Below, in pieces: positions 52,301 to 62,043 of a DNA stretch of 64,000 nucleotides. Below the pieces are notes generated by a model. That model saw nothing but the letters and a program-made list of their open reading frames with translations. It was not told the DNA's origin and made no database searches. The translations under genes were made by a program, and so were the position numbers. Origin of the DNA: Theristus sp. LFF4_11 (lineage: Eukaryota > Nematoda > Chromadorea > Monhysterida > Xyalidae); assembly GCA_030248135.1 (NCBI GenBank), contig JASANC010001692.1:56726-120725 (forward strand), given 5' to 3'. How positions within the stretch are numbered: the first letter of the stretch is position 1; every line of letters starts with the position of its first letter.

Positions 52301-54707
52301 AAATCTGGCCGGTCTCCTGAACGACATCCACGGCCGTCTAAAGTCGTACGCCAAGTTGCACCAGCCGAAAGTGGACGCGCTTAAGAAGGAGATTCAGCCG
52401 TATCTGGTGACGGGTGTCGGTGGTGGTGGTGATCTCAGGAAGCAATCGCCGCCGCGGTACACCGCACGGAATAACAGTTTTGACGTCAGTGTGGTCGGTT
52501 GTTTGTTTGCGTTAAAGGCTAGCCCTTAAACTGACGTATACGTGACGTATACGTATACGACACGTCACTTCACGTCACTCGGACGGTTCTCAAAGAACGG
52601 ACTCGGGAGACTATGAATTTTGAATTCCCGCGTCAAGCGAGCAGCCATGCGCGCATTGAGCTGCCGCGAACCATAAGAAAAGTTAATAGTAGGCTGCCCG
52701 ACAAGGCGACACGTATAGCACGTTTTTTTGTGTAACACGTCAGTCTGCGAGAAAAAATCGTGGGCGTCGACGTCGCGCAGCCATCTGGCGCGGGACAGGC
52801 TAGAATTGTCTGGCGAGCACACCCCTAGTCTCGAAACTCAATGCGCAGTTTCATGCCTGAGGCACTTGACCGAGAAAACTCGGCGGGTGCCCCACTCGAC
52901 GACGTTCTGTACGCTTTTCTGGTTTGCCCCCTCCCCCCCCGGCTAAGAAACATCGCCTAAAATTACCATTGTTCCAGTTTTTGAAATGGTCAATGTAGTG
53001 CAATAATAATTTTCAGGAGAAATCTGCAGCGGAGGCTCAGTCAACAGAGAGCACGTTTGAGCTGGCCACCCTCGATCAGCCCGCACGAGCAAAGAAGCGG
53101 CCGCGTGCTGTGCGTGGTCGACGGCTCATCGTTGATCAACACACAGGAATCGCCAGAGACGATTTGCAATACTGTCTGGTATGACGGTTCAAGGTTGAAA
53201 AGGGTGGACAGAACGGTACAGTCGAACTCTTAAAATTATTAGTAATTTCACTTGATTGGTTGGTGATCACGTGTTTATGCGTGCTTTCTGTGCAGGCATT
53301 GCTGTGAAGGAAGAGTCTGTTTTGCACGGAAAGCGAGCATCACGTGAGCAACAACCAATCAGCTGATAGCCTCTAATTTAGAGAGTCCAGACTGTTGTAG
53401 AAGGGAAGTTGACACTGAACCCAAGCTCTCTTCATACTCTCTATTCATGCGTGGTCCAGTGGTCCACGAAAGATTCGATCGTTGCAGCACCATGGCGAAC
53501 AAACGTTGGTCGATGACGAATCGTCGTTGTTCCACGCGTCTGTGCGAGCGCAACGCACCCCGGAGCCAGCGTTGCCGTTCAGTTTGCTTCGCTTCGACGC
53601 GCATGTCGGCGTCGCCTTTCAACGGCCGTTCATGAGTGCGTTTTTACATTTTGAACGAGATCACAGAAGATAATTAGTGGATAATTGGTGATTCCGTTTG
53701 TAATGTAAGTGTGGTGATTGTGTGATTTAGGAAGTGTCTCAGTCAGCCCCCCCCCCGATAAGCCAGCTGTGTTGTTGCAGCGATGGCGTCAGCGCTGCGT
53801 CAGCTGGCACACGAGAGTCTCGTGCCGCTGGCGCCGGTGCGTCGCACGGCAGAAGAAATGCGTCTCTGGTGGAAGTCCGATCCGAAAGATCTCAAGGTTT
53901 GCACTCGCTTTTCTGTTGCCTTTGTAACAAACAACGGTGTCCGCCACAGCCTCACTCGTCCGCTAGCTTTTTACGCTTGTGTTTGTTTTTATGATGTTTT
54001 TGTTTGTTTGTTTGTTTGTTTGTTCGTTTGTTTGTTTCTTGACGCATCCGTGTAGCGCGCCCTGATTTCGCATACGATCCAATACGATGGAGTTCCGTCG
54101 AAAGTGCGGTTAATCCGGGGATCAGATATGAGACGCCCATTGAGTCTCAGCTCGAGCTCTAACCATGGCTTCCTTGACGCCACCATAACCCCCCCCACAA
54201 ACGCAGTCTGTTTGTCCAACAGCAAGCGCAAGAGCAACCGGCATTTCTGTTCGAACAAACGGCTGGCCATGAACAGCAGCAGGGTACACGCGCCGCGGAA
54301 ACGGAGTTGCTAGATGGTGCGCTGTTTTTCAATTTTTTTGTTTTTCTGGTTGTGCTGTTTTTTGCGCCACTCTTACGTGCTAAAAACGATTCTCCAAGAG
54401 CGAAATGTGTCTTTTCCCCGAATGCAGGAACAGTGGTGAAGGGCGCCAATGGTCGCAAGCATTCGCAGCGTGAGCGCTCGATGGTGTCGGATGGATCGGA
54501 GGAGGACTGTGATTCGAAGGCAAAGGACAGGCAACCACGAAAGAAGGACAAAAAGAAGAACGGGAACCGTGCTAAAGTCGCGTTGCTCACTTTGTGCTGA
54601 AACACTCGTTTTCGTGTGCTAGCAATTTCACAATGCGTGTATACCAATCGTTCTTGCAGGACGACGACAATGAAAAGGACGACAAGGGAGGCGACAAAAA
54701 AGGATAA
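49374..54707 (+). CDS. RING and B-box (TRIM-like) E3 ubiquitin ligase
   Basis: Likely a RING-type ubiquitin ligase. Well-supported exons: 49374-49511, 49980-50107, 50730-50919, 51277-51438, 51781-51912, 52284-52484, 53017-53178, 53488-about 53635; C-terminal exons 53731 or 53781-53896, 54056-54143, 54207-54316, 54428-54576, 54660-54707 (TAA). The RING is split by an intron: CPMC...CGHSLCKTCIE in exon 1 and LNCPVCRTA in exon 2. Exon 3 encodes a B-box-like zinc finger (CATCEQRVKCEDAVVCRQC, then CTKC and GHKNH). Exons 4-6 are helical and charged, fitting the coiled coil of the tripartite motif. The last exons end in a Lys/Asp-rich tail. No NHL, B30.2 or MATH domain is seen. The frame between 53.6 and 54.1 kb does not close cleanly (see findings). 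The start ATG is preceded in frame by further codons, so it could lie upstream. Confidence 0.82.
50289..50408. mobile_element. TA-flanked CCAATCAGC MITE, copy 2 (inverted, two units)
   Basis: CAGTTTATCTCGCTAATATA TGCAAC at the left and GTTGCATATATTTTCCAGAT GGACTG at the right, TA on both sides. Two GCTGATTGGTTGGTCAT units lie between them, against about five in the copy at 28910-29112. It is in an intron of the TRIM-like gene. Confidence 0.85.
50614..50711. mobile_element. Palindromic 90-bp MITE, copy 5
   Basis: TAAAGGGGCATTCATGATGC ... TTCATGAATGCGCCTTA, with GCGTAGCTATGTG and GCAGCTGCGCG inner arms. It ends only about 20 bp before the acceptor of the B-box exon (50730). Confidence 0.88.
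51007..51097. mobile_element. Palindromic 90-bp MITE, copy 6
   Basis: AGGCGCATTCATGAAGCAGT ... GCTTCATGAATGCCCCTTTA, with GCGTGGCTGTGTT and AACATAGCTGCGCGC arms. It lies in the intron after the B-box exon. Confidence 0.9.
51110..51217. mobile_element. MITE fragment related to 53219-53394
   Basis: GCACAGAAAGCATGCATCAC GTGATCACC, GCTGATAGCC and the right end GAGTTCTACTG before TA match the element at 53.2 kb. The left end is unclear. Confidence 0.5.
52868..52965 (+). repeat. SINE body fragment
   Basis: GAGAAAACTCGGCGGGTGCC CC, GTTCTGTACGCTTTTCTGG and GGCTAAGAAACATCGCCTAA match the SINE body at 33.4 kb and the fragment at 26.9 kb. It lies in an intron of the TRIM-like gene. Confidence 0.6.
53219..53394. 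mobile_element. MITE with CAGTCnnGACTCT ends in TRIM-like gene intron
   Basis: Left end CAGTCGAACTCTTAAAATTA, right end CTAATTTAGAGAGTCCAGAC TG, inverted with mismatches; left border TA. Inside are two inverted blocks around GTGATCACGTG / CATCACGTGAG and GCTTTCTGTGCAG / TTGCACGGAAAGC. Confidence 0.6.
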
Positions 54708-55913
54708 GTCGAAATGATTCCGATGATTTTTCATATATATATCTTCTCATTTAATGTTTTAATTTTTTCTACATGTCAAATGAATCCAATGTTATTGTGG
54801 TTATTTCCCTGTTTGTGTTGCTTTGATGTGTGATATCTTTTTTCTGCTTTGATGTGTGATTATCTTTTTGTGCCTTGATTTGTGATTAAACTTTTTGTGA
54901 TAAAGAAAAACATTGAACGGTCGTGCTATTCTGTGATTTCAAGTTCACAATTTGTGTTCTGCACCGGAATGTTGACTCGACATGTCATTCGATATGTCGA
55001 TGATTTGTTTATTGCTCTGAATTTCTCGAGTTGGCTAAAACTATCCACACAATGGGAAGTACTGGATCTAAAGATAGAAAGAAATGCAATTTTCTCGATT
55101 TCTGATTATCATGTGATTATAAAATAAAACCATATGACAAAACTGTTGCTAAGTCGGCAACCCCCCGTCGGCCCGCCCGGTCCCCCCCCCCAACCAAGAC
55201 ACTAGTTGCAGGTTCAACCAGCTATGCTATCTGCCACATGGCGAGGGGAGGGCCCGCTCTTCAAATCATCGTATTGAAAGTACGCACCAGATTTCGCGCT
55301 TTGCCTACATTACTAAACCAAAGCCAAGTTTACAGTCTGTTTTGTTGTTTAGTTCGGTTTCAATGAAGTCGTTGTAGGTTCCTAATCCTAAGCCCAATCC
55401 TAATCCTAATGAAGTCGTTGTGGGTTCCTAAACCTAATCCTAATCCTAAGTGAAGCCTTTTTAACAAAGTGAAAGTGCCTTGATTGACAGCTTTGTTGAA
55501 GGGGTGAAACATTGGGATCAGGGATCAGCTCCAGCTCCGGTTTAGCTTTGTAGTTTTACGGATTTCGCGATCACGTTGCGGGCAACTGACCTGACAGACG
55601 CAAGTTTAACACGTTAAATTAGTTAATTGGGATTTTTATTTTTAAATTAATTAAAAAAACGAATTTTGGCCATCAAAATTATACCTTTTTTTAAATGCGT
55701 AAAAGACACTTTCCACAGAAAGTGACAATGATTTTTTGCCCAGAGTTTCGTGTGGACTTCGTTTTTGGTAGAATTTTTTTGACAATTACATTTAAAGAAC
55801 ATCAGGTCAAAGAACGGCGAGCAAAGTCCAGATAGAAAAAAAAGCTGGAATTGGTTTCATGAGCTCGTTAATGGACTCTAAGGCAGCAAACTACCTTGTT
55901 TTTACGCTTCAAA
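54708..55913. other. 3' flank of the TRIM-like gene
   Basis: No further gene recognised. It contains degenerate telomere-like CCTAATCCTAA units (55375-55460) related to the foldback at 43.1 kb, and an ATAAAATAAAACC string near 55120 that may be a poly(A) signal. Confidence 0.4.
55375..55500. repeat. Telomere-like CCTAAN repeat cluster
   Basis: Two adjacent copies of GAAGTCGTTGTRGGTTCCTA followed by CCTAATCCTAATCCTAA-type units, then AAGCCTTTTTAACAAAGTGA AAG, which resembles the arm at 43.1 kb (AAGCCTTTCTGATAAGGTGAA). Confidence 0.75.
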
Positions 55914-56379
55914 CATAGTTGTTCCAGAGCCGAGGGGTTGGGGGGGGGGCCGATATAGATAGCTGGAGCAAATTTTCTGGATAGATAGCTGGAAAATTTT
56001 GGGGGGGGGCCGCGGGGGGGGCCATGTGACTTTGGGGGGGCCGGTCAAAATTTTGAAATTTGATAGATAGATAGCTAAAACGCTAAAAAGCAATAAAAAC
56101 AGCAAAATAAAGCTAAAAATAAACTAAAAATCAAGTATAAACGGATATTTTACCTAAAATTAGCGAAATTTTCAAGAATTACGAGCAAAAATGGTCAATT
56201 TTGGTCAAAAATTGACTCATTTTATGTCTTCGAAGACAAAAATTTTCAGATAGATAGCTGGCTGAGAAATTTTTTCAGATAGATAATAGCTGAGCCGAAA
56301 AAACCTGTTTGATAGAGATAGATTCGAAAAATTTTTGGGGGGGCCGGCCCCCCCCAGGCCCCCCCCTAGAACAACTATG
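55914..56379. mobile_element. hAT-N1, intact short copy
   Basis: Begins CATAGTTGTTCCAGAGCCGA GGGG and ends CCTAGAACAACTATG, flanked exactly by GCTTCAAA on both sides (55906-55913 and 56380-56387). The 466-bp body matches the first ~450 bp of the nested copy (GCTGGAGCAAATTTTC, CTTCGAAGACAAAA, GATAGATAATAGCTGAGCCG). No coding capacity. Confidence 0.9.
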
Positions 56380-56499
56380 GCTTCAAATGTGAAGAAAATT
56401 GCTTGTCAACTCTTGGCTGTTGCCGATTTGTCGTCTCGAAGAAGAGCGGCGTTGTCCATCAAACAACGTGAACCGGTGCGTTTTCAATCCAGGGGTCGA

Positions 56500-57320
56500 G
56501 CCCGATTTTTGGCGAATCCGAGGGGGGGTCCGCCCAAATTTGGGGGGGGTCGTCCCGGGGGGGGGGAAAGGTTGTGGAAGGGTCGACTTGGTTGGGGGGG
56601 GGGGGGCTCCCGAGCGAGACCGAAAATTCTAGGGGGGGGGGGGTCGGACCAAAATTTTTTCTTGACGATGACATTGTCTGGGCAAAAAATGGCTAGTAGG
56701 GGTCGATTTGGTTGGGGGGGGTGGGTTCCCGAGCGAGACCGAAAATTCTAGGGGGGGGGGGGGTCGGACCAAAAGTTGTTGAATAAAAGTGCTAGAAACC
56801 ACAGCATCCAGTCAAGGCCTCTCTCTAGTCTCTAGTCATACATTTTGCTTTGATTTTCGTTCGGGTCGGGACATCTGAAAGCTACACGAACGAGACACGC
56901 TGCACGGGTGAGACTTGATATTGAAGTACAGTATTGAAAACATTTACGTACAAAGTGGTAAATGTATAACAAAGTGGTACGTATACAAAAAAAACATACA
57001 ATATATATTGAGATACAAACATGCATATAATATAGATACCTACAAATGAGAGAAATATAGAGATATACAAGAGAAAATGTCTCCATCGAAAGTCAAAATC
57101 AAAGGGGGGGTGGTCAGACGGTCAGGATTTGGTAGGGGGGGGGGGGGTTTGGAAGGTCGAAATCTGGGAGGGGGGGGGTCTGGCCCCCCCAAATTCGAGA
57201 GAGGGGGGTATTTTGACCAAAATTTGGGGGGGGGGGGTTTGCCCGGGTGGGGGGGGGGGGTTTGCCCGGGGGGGGGGGGGGTGTCGACTTGGTTGGGGTA
57301 CCCCCCCACCCCCCCATCTC
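56500..57320. repeat. G-tract-rich repeat block
   Basis: Runs of 7-14 G recur with CCCGAGCGAGACCGAAAATT CTAGG and GTCGGACCAAAA between them; one pair of units is spaced about 120 bp (about 56577-56660 and 56700-56775). A similar G-rich section follows at 57100-57320. Open frames here are translations of repeat and not genes. Confidence 0.75.
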
Positions 57321-57409
57321 GACCCCTGTTTCAATCTGAACCTGAAGTATTCAAGAAATTACTATGGAACACAGAAAAATCATATGGAATGAGAAACAAG
57401 ACCTGAAGA

Positions 57410-57484
57410 ATGAAGAAAAATCTTCTCTGATAGAGATAGATTTGAAAAATTCCCCCCCCCCCCAGGCCCCCTAGAACAACTATG
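57410..57484. mobile_element. hAT-N1 right-end fragment
   Basis: TGATAGAGATAGATTTGAAA AATT, a C-tract, then CCCTAGAACAACTATG, the family right end. The octamer that follows, CTGCATGC, has no partner next to a left end in this window. Confidence 0.65.
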
Positions 57485-57843
57485 CTGCATGCTGCAAAAG
57501 GTAGGCCTAAATTAACGTCGGGAAATTTCGTCCAAATTGCAAAAAAAATCATAAAAGTTTTCGCCAATTTTAAGAACCTTATTTAGTTTTAAATGTGCAA
57601 TATTCGAATTCGTGATTCGAATGTGCCTATTTTTGTCGACCATCAGATTTTAAAACGATGTAATAAACGATGTAACGTTTATCTTACCAAGGTAGTGACA
57701 CGATGCCGAAGCATCGAAATAGGTAATACCCGTTAGTACAAAATACAATGAAACAATCAATAACATCACGCATTCACCACCACACGAACAAAACACGATG
57801 AACTGACTGAGCTGACTGAGCTGAGGTTCTGAGAATTTGAATT

Positions 57844-58173
57844 TTGAACTTTTTTCAAAACAAGTTATCAATCACGAAAACTGTCACACACGACGAAACA
57901 TTAACAAATAAAATAACTAGCGAGAATCAAACTCATGACTGCCCGGTCAAAACTGTTCAAAACAAAACAGATAATCCACTTCATCGACGATACGAATACG
58001 AATTCAAATTGCCGCACAATCTCAGTGCACAAGACGAAACTCGACTGGCTTCTGAAGTTTCTGACGTATTAACAAAAGAAATCCTGAAAGAACACAAAAG
58101 GATTAGCAACGGAACACCACAAACATTTTCCGACCACAAGCAGGGCAATGTTGGCAAGTTTAGAAAAAGTTGA
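57844..58173 (+). CDS. Possible hypothetical protein or exon
   Basis: A 109-codon open frame, rich in Asn, Thr, Lys and Glu, with a plausible amphipathic stretch (LSAQDETRLASEVSDVLTKE). It has no ATG start, no recognised domain and no supporting splice context. It abuts the 3' end of the LINE and may be chance. Confidence 0.2.
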   Translation: MNFFQNKLSITKTVTHDETLTNKITSENQTHDCPVKTVQNKTDNPLHRRYEYEFKLPHNLSAQDETRLASEVSDVLTKEILKEHKRISNGTPQTFSDHKQGNVGKFRKS

Positions 58174-58211
58174 AGTGAAAGGGGACATTGAACACAATGT
58201 AATTGTTTGTT

Positions 58212-59511
58212 TGTTTTTCTTTTTTTCTTTTTTTTTTTAAAGCAAGAATGTTTAATGGACCTAAGATCAATTTATCAATTCGCAAAGTTTTTCTCAATGG
58301 GAAAGGAAGAGCAACGGAGAGCGGCATCCCCAGGTCCACGGAAATCAAGCCAGAAGGGAGGGGAAACGTGTCGCAATAAATTTATGGATGAGTTGAGATT
58401 CGTTTGCAATAAGCCTATTTTTGAAAGAAGAGGTTGAGGGAGCTGAGACTGTGTCTTGATTCAGACTGTTCCAGAGTTGGATGGTTCGCACGGCCCAAGC
58501 ACCAGCTCTAATTGACGTCTTTACAGGCGGTGTGTTCAGTTTATGTTGATGACCTCTAGTACCAAATTCCCCTTGGTGAACCTCAAAGAAGTCTGATAGA
58601 TTTAAGACATAACACTTTGCATTGATAAATTTGTAAACCATTACCAGGTCTGACACAATTCTCTTGAATACAAGTGAACTTTGCTGCAAATCAATGAGCC
58701 GCTGGGTGTATGATGTTTCAAAATTTACACCTTCGAGATACTTTGTGAAACTTCTTTGAACGGATTCCACTCTCTTCAAAAGACCTACTTGAGACGGAGA
58801 CCAAACCGAATTGCAATACGAGAGCTTGGTTACAACCATCGCATTAAATAACTTCATTCTAGCTGTTGTCGATCTGGTTCTGAAACACCGTTTAATGAGG
58901 CCCGCCATGCTCTTTGATTTGCCACAAATTTCAGATACATGATCAGCGAAGGATAATCTCTCATCAATTACCACTCCAAGATCTTTGATCTTACTGACAT
59001 TTTGCACGGATTTTCCACCAACAGTGTAATTGAACTTTGGGTTACGAGATGGATTCAAGTGTAAGCACAAGGTTTTTTCCGCTGCAAGTTTTAGTTTATT
59101 TATTTTCAACCATTTCTCAATTGCGATCAGATCATTCTCGATCAGAATTTTATCTTCCACACTTTCAACTTCTCGATAAATTTTGACATCATCAGCATAT
59201 ACCACAATATTGGAATGAGTGACACATTTCGGGAGATCGTTGACAAACAGAGCAAAAAGAATCGGACCCAGAACCGAACCTTGCGGAACCCCTGACGTTA
59301 CATTCACAAATTTAGATTGAAATCCACCGACCCTGACACATTGAGTTCGATTCTCCAGATACGCTGCAATCCATTGAACGAGAACCGCATCCAGTCCTAC
59401 TTCGTTTAACTTTGAGATTAATACAGCGTGTGAAACTGTGTCAAAAGCCTTCGAAACATCAAAGTAAATAATTTTCTTCCGGCATTTTGGTTTTGGAACA
59501 AATTTTTTAAT
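58212..59511 (-). mobile_element. 5'-truncated non-LTR retrotransposon (LINE, CR1-like)
   Basis: The minus strand carries the 3' part of a LINE: a reverse-transcriptase frame (58345-59511), about 100 bp of 3' sequence, and an A-rich end (T-rich on the plus strand, 58212-58241). The 5' part, including endonuclease, is absent; truncation at about 59.5 kb is typical of target-primed insertion. Confidence 0.88.
58345..59511 (-). pseudogene. LINE reverse transcriptase, N-terminally truncated
   Basis: The frame is open on the minus strand from a stop at 59512-59514 to the terminator at 58345. It starts inside the palm: IIYFDVSKAFDTVSHAVL (motif A, FDxxKAFD), VTSGVPQGSVLGP (motif B), VVYADDVKIY (motif C, YADD), then LKINKLKLAAEKT and LGVVIDERLSFADHV. 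The C-terminal end (AWAVRTIQLWNSL, SSFKNRL) is the type found in CR1/L2/Rex-like LINEs. Motifs and frame are intact, so loss is only at the 5' side. Without endonuclease or the finger region it cannot be autonomous. Lineage within CR1-like elements is inferred. Confidence 0.9.
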
Positions 59512-59778
59512 TTATCAATTTTTTAATTTACAAAAAATCGGGATTTTCACTTTTTTCGAGCCCTTGCTGCCCTTGTCGAAAAATAAAATTTAAAATTTGT
59601 TGGTGTTTATTTGTTGAGTTAATTGGCCGAAAGGCAACAAATTTCAATCGTTTATTTGTCATCGCACGATCTGTTTCACTGGTTCGTCCCGTGGAGCGCT
59701 GCTGTCGTCGTGTGTGCAACATGTTGACTTCTTCAGTGTTGCGTGTGTGCATTACGTGCGTGTTGTTGTGGTTCCGTT

Positions 59779-60517
59779 TAGGGTTGTTAAACAAAAATGA
59801 AAAATTTTTTTTTTAAAAAAAAAAGTGATTAAAAAAAAAACAAAAATGCCGATTTTTTTTTTTAAAAAAAAATTCGAAAAATTTTCCTCTAATATGCTCT
59901 GAAAACCTCAATTTTGGCACAATTTTTCGAAAGTTCAACAAAAATTTTCTTTGATTATACCTCGTAAAACCTTTAGCAGTCGATTTTGGGCCGTTTTACC
60001 GACTGATTTTAGGCTTCGACAACATCTGCGATGAAGTTTTTGAGCGTCCCAAAGCTTAGCCTACCATTTCCGATGCAGATAAGGTGACGATTAGCCTCGC
60101 AGAGCGTCCGATTGTGCTCGCTGCACCGTTTGCAAGCGCTACGTTGTCTGGTTGCTGCTTCGTGTCGTGTCGTCGCGACACCATCAGAAGAATTGATCGA
60201 ATTTCAAGGCGGTATGTTTGTCTTCACTTCAGCATTAGCTTAGCTGGGGACAATTAGTGACGTTTTGGAGGTCAAAACACAAGAAGAGGCATGGTGACGG
60301 TTTGGAAAAGGGGTAATTGAGGTCACCAAAACAAAATCTGCAAAGTTCCGCCATACGGGTGTCATTCCGGAGGCGCTTGCATATCATATGTGGTTCTTCG
60401 GACTCCCTGATTGATTTAGCACAACTTTGATTTTTGAAATTTTTTTTTTTTAAAAAAAAATTTTTTTTTTAAAAAAAAAAACAAAAATGACGATTTTTGT
60501 TTTTTTTAACAACCCTA
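59779..60517. mobile_element. hAT-N2 copy C, intact
   Basis: TAGGGTTGTTAAAC to TTTAACAACCCTA, 739 bp, flanked by exact GTTCCGTT octamers (59771-59778 and 60518-60525). The best-preserved copy. The centre matches copies A and B almost base for base (inverted relative to A). Confidence 0.92.
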
Positions 60518-60525
60518 GTTCCGTT

Positions 60526-61789
60526 CATCCATCATCGTTTCAACTCCGCCCACAACGGTTTTGCATTCACTGCAGTCGTGCAGTGTTGTTGAATGTGTCG
60601 TTTTGTTTTGTGCAAACATGAGCGTTAGCCGTTTGGTGATTTCAGATATTGTCGCAGTGATAGGCGAAATTGAGACGCTGGATTGATACTGTTTTGTTTT
60701 GTTGGAAATGATTCGCTGAGTGGAGTTCCGAAAATGGCCCATCTTTGAATTTGTATTTGTCTCTGATTGAAAACTTGAGAAACTTCTCATTTATTCTGCT
60801 ACTACGATCAAAGAACTCAAAAATTTTGTGGAACCGTTTCTCACTGCACGAACGATTGTGAAGATTGGCGAGCAACAATTTGGCGTTCCATATTGCGACA
60901 CTGTGGGTGCCAGCCAGCTAGCAAAACTGTTCTTTGGTTTCTCAGATTTTTACAGTGTTTTTGCACAGCAGGACTAGGACTGTTCTCCGATGTGCTTGTG
61001 TGACATCCATGCTTCTTGTCCTAAATTGCACTCTTCTATGCGTCACGTGTGCAAGAAAGAACCCGTCATTGTGCGGTCATAAATTTTCTCTTTTCTTCAT
61101 CATAAGAAAATGTTGTTGGAGTAAAAAAATGTAGTTGCCCCGTTGTGCGATGCCCGCTGGTTGTTGCCTCGTGCACGCTATTGCGTAACTTTTTTTCGAT
61201 CTCTCTCAGTCTTAACTGATTGGCCGACATGACAAATCATAATGTTTGCAGTTGACCATGACGATCATATTTTTTTGGGGTTGATCGTGTGCTGACCGCT
61301 GCGAGCAAATTGTCAAGATCATAAAAAAATGAACACGCTTTTTCGGTGCAGTAAAAAATTCACGCAACCAAATCAGTTTCAGTCTCTATTATGCAGTTCG
61401 GACACCGTTATTTTCGGCATGTTTCTTTTTACACTAATTTTATTCTTTTCTCATTTAATTTTCTTGTTTGAACAATGTTCATTGCAAACCAGACCACCAG
61501 CCTTTTCCCACATCATTATCGCATTTCATTTTGTTCACTTGAGAGAATCGTTCAAGTTGGAACCTTCTTTTCAGATCAACAACAGAAAACAACAAATCTC
61601 CAGAACACGGCGAAATTCACGAATTATTGCGACATCGACCAGTGAACGAGCGCACCATGAAATTAACGACGTCGTGGTGGTGACTCGACTGGATCGCCAA
61701 CGATTTTCTTTTTTTTCTGAAGAAAACGCTCAATCGGGTAGACTATCAGCTGCTCAACACGACACAAACGCAAAAAACTGTCGCAACGA
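60526..61789. other. 5' flank of the EGF-domain gene
   Basis: No exon recognised. AT-rich, no known repeat. The 163-codon open frame at 61329-61820 overlaps the next gene's start in another frame and has no domain; it is not supported. Confidence 0.4.
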
Positions 61790-62043
61790 ATGGCAAACTC
61801 AGCGATGCTGGGAGTTTTAGCAGCGATTTTCGTTATCGCCTGTGAAACGCTGCTTGCTGAAGGTTTGGATTCTCAAGTGTCGAGGGGTTTCTTGGGTGTC
61901 TGCTTTCTGCAGGTTCACTTGTTATTCCACCCTAAATCGCCGAATTTTTTTGTGTGATTTTCAGCTTTATCGTGTTCTGTCACATTGCCTTGTCGAAATA
62001 ACGGCCGGTGCTTAGTGGACGAAAGCGGCAGAAGAGTTTGCCA
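61790..62043 (+). CDS. Secreted protein with EGF-like domain, 5' exons only
   Basis: Exon 1 (61790-61862) starts ATG and encodes MANSAMLGVLAAIFVIACET LLAE-G, a short hydrophobic core with small residues before a likely cleavage site, i.e. a signal peptide; it ends GAAG|GTTTGG in phase 1. Exon 2 (61965-62043) follows TTTTCAG and encodes ALSCSVTLPCRNNGRCLVDE SGRRVC, ending at a strong CA|GTAAGT donor in phase 2. The Cx(5)C-RNNGRC-x(10)-C spacing is that of the first half of an EGF-like domain. The next exon is not found before 64,000, so the gene leaves the window. Family beyond EGF-like cannot be said. Confidence 0.55.

Noticed and set aside
61329..61820. 163-codon frame as a protein gene
   Set aside because: No domain; its end overlaps the signal-peptide exon in another frame, and that exon has better support from its splice phase and EGF continuation.
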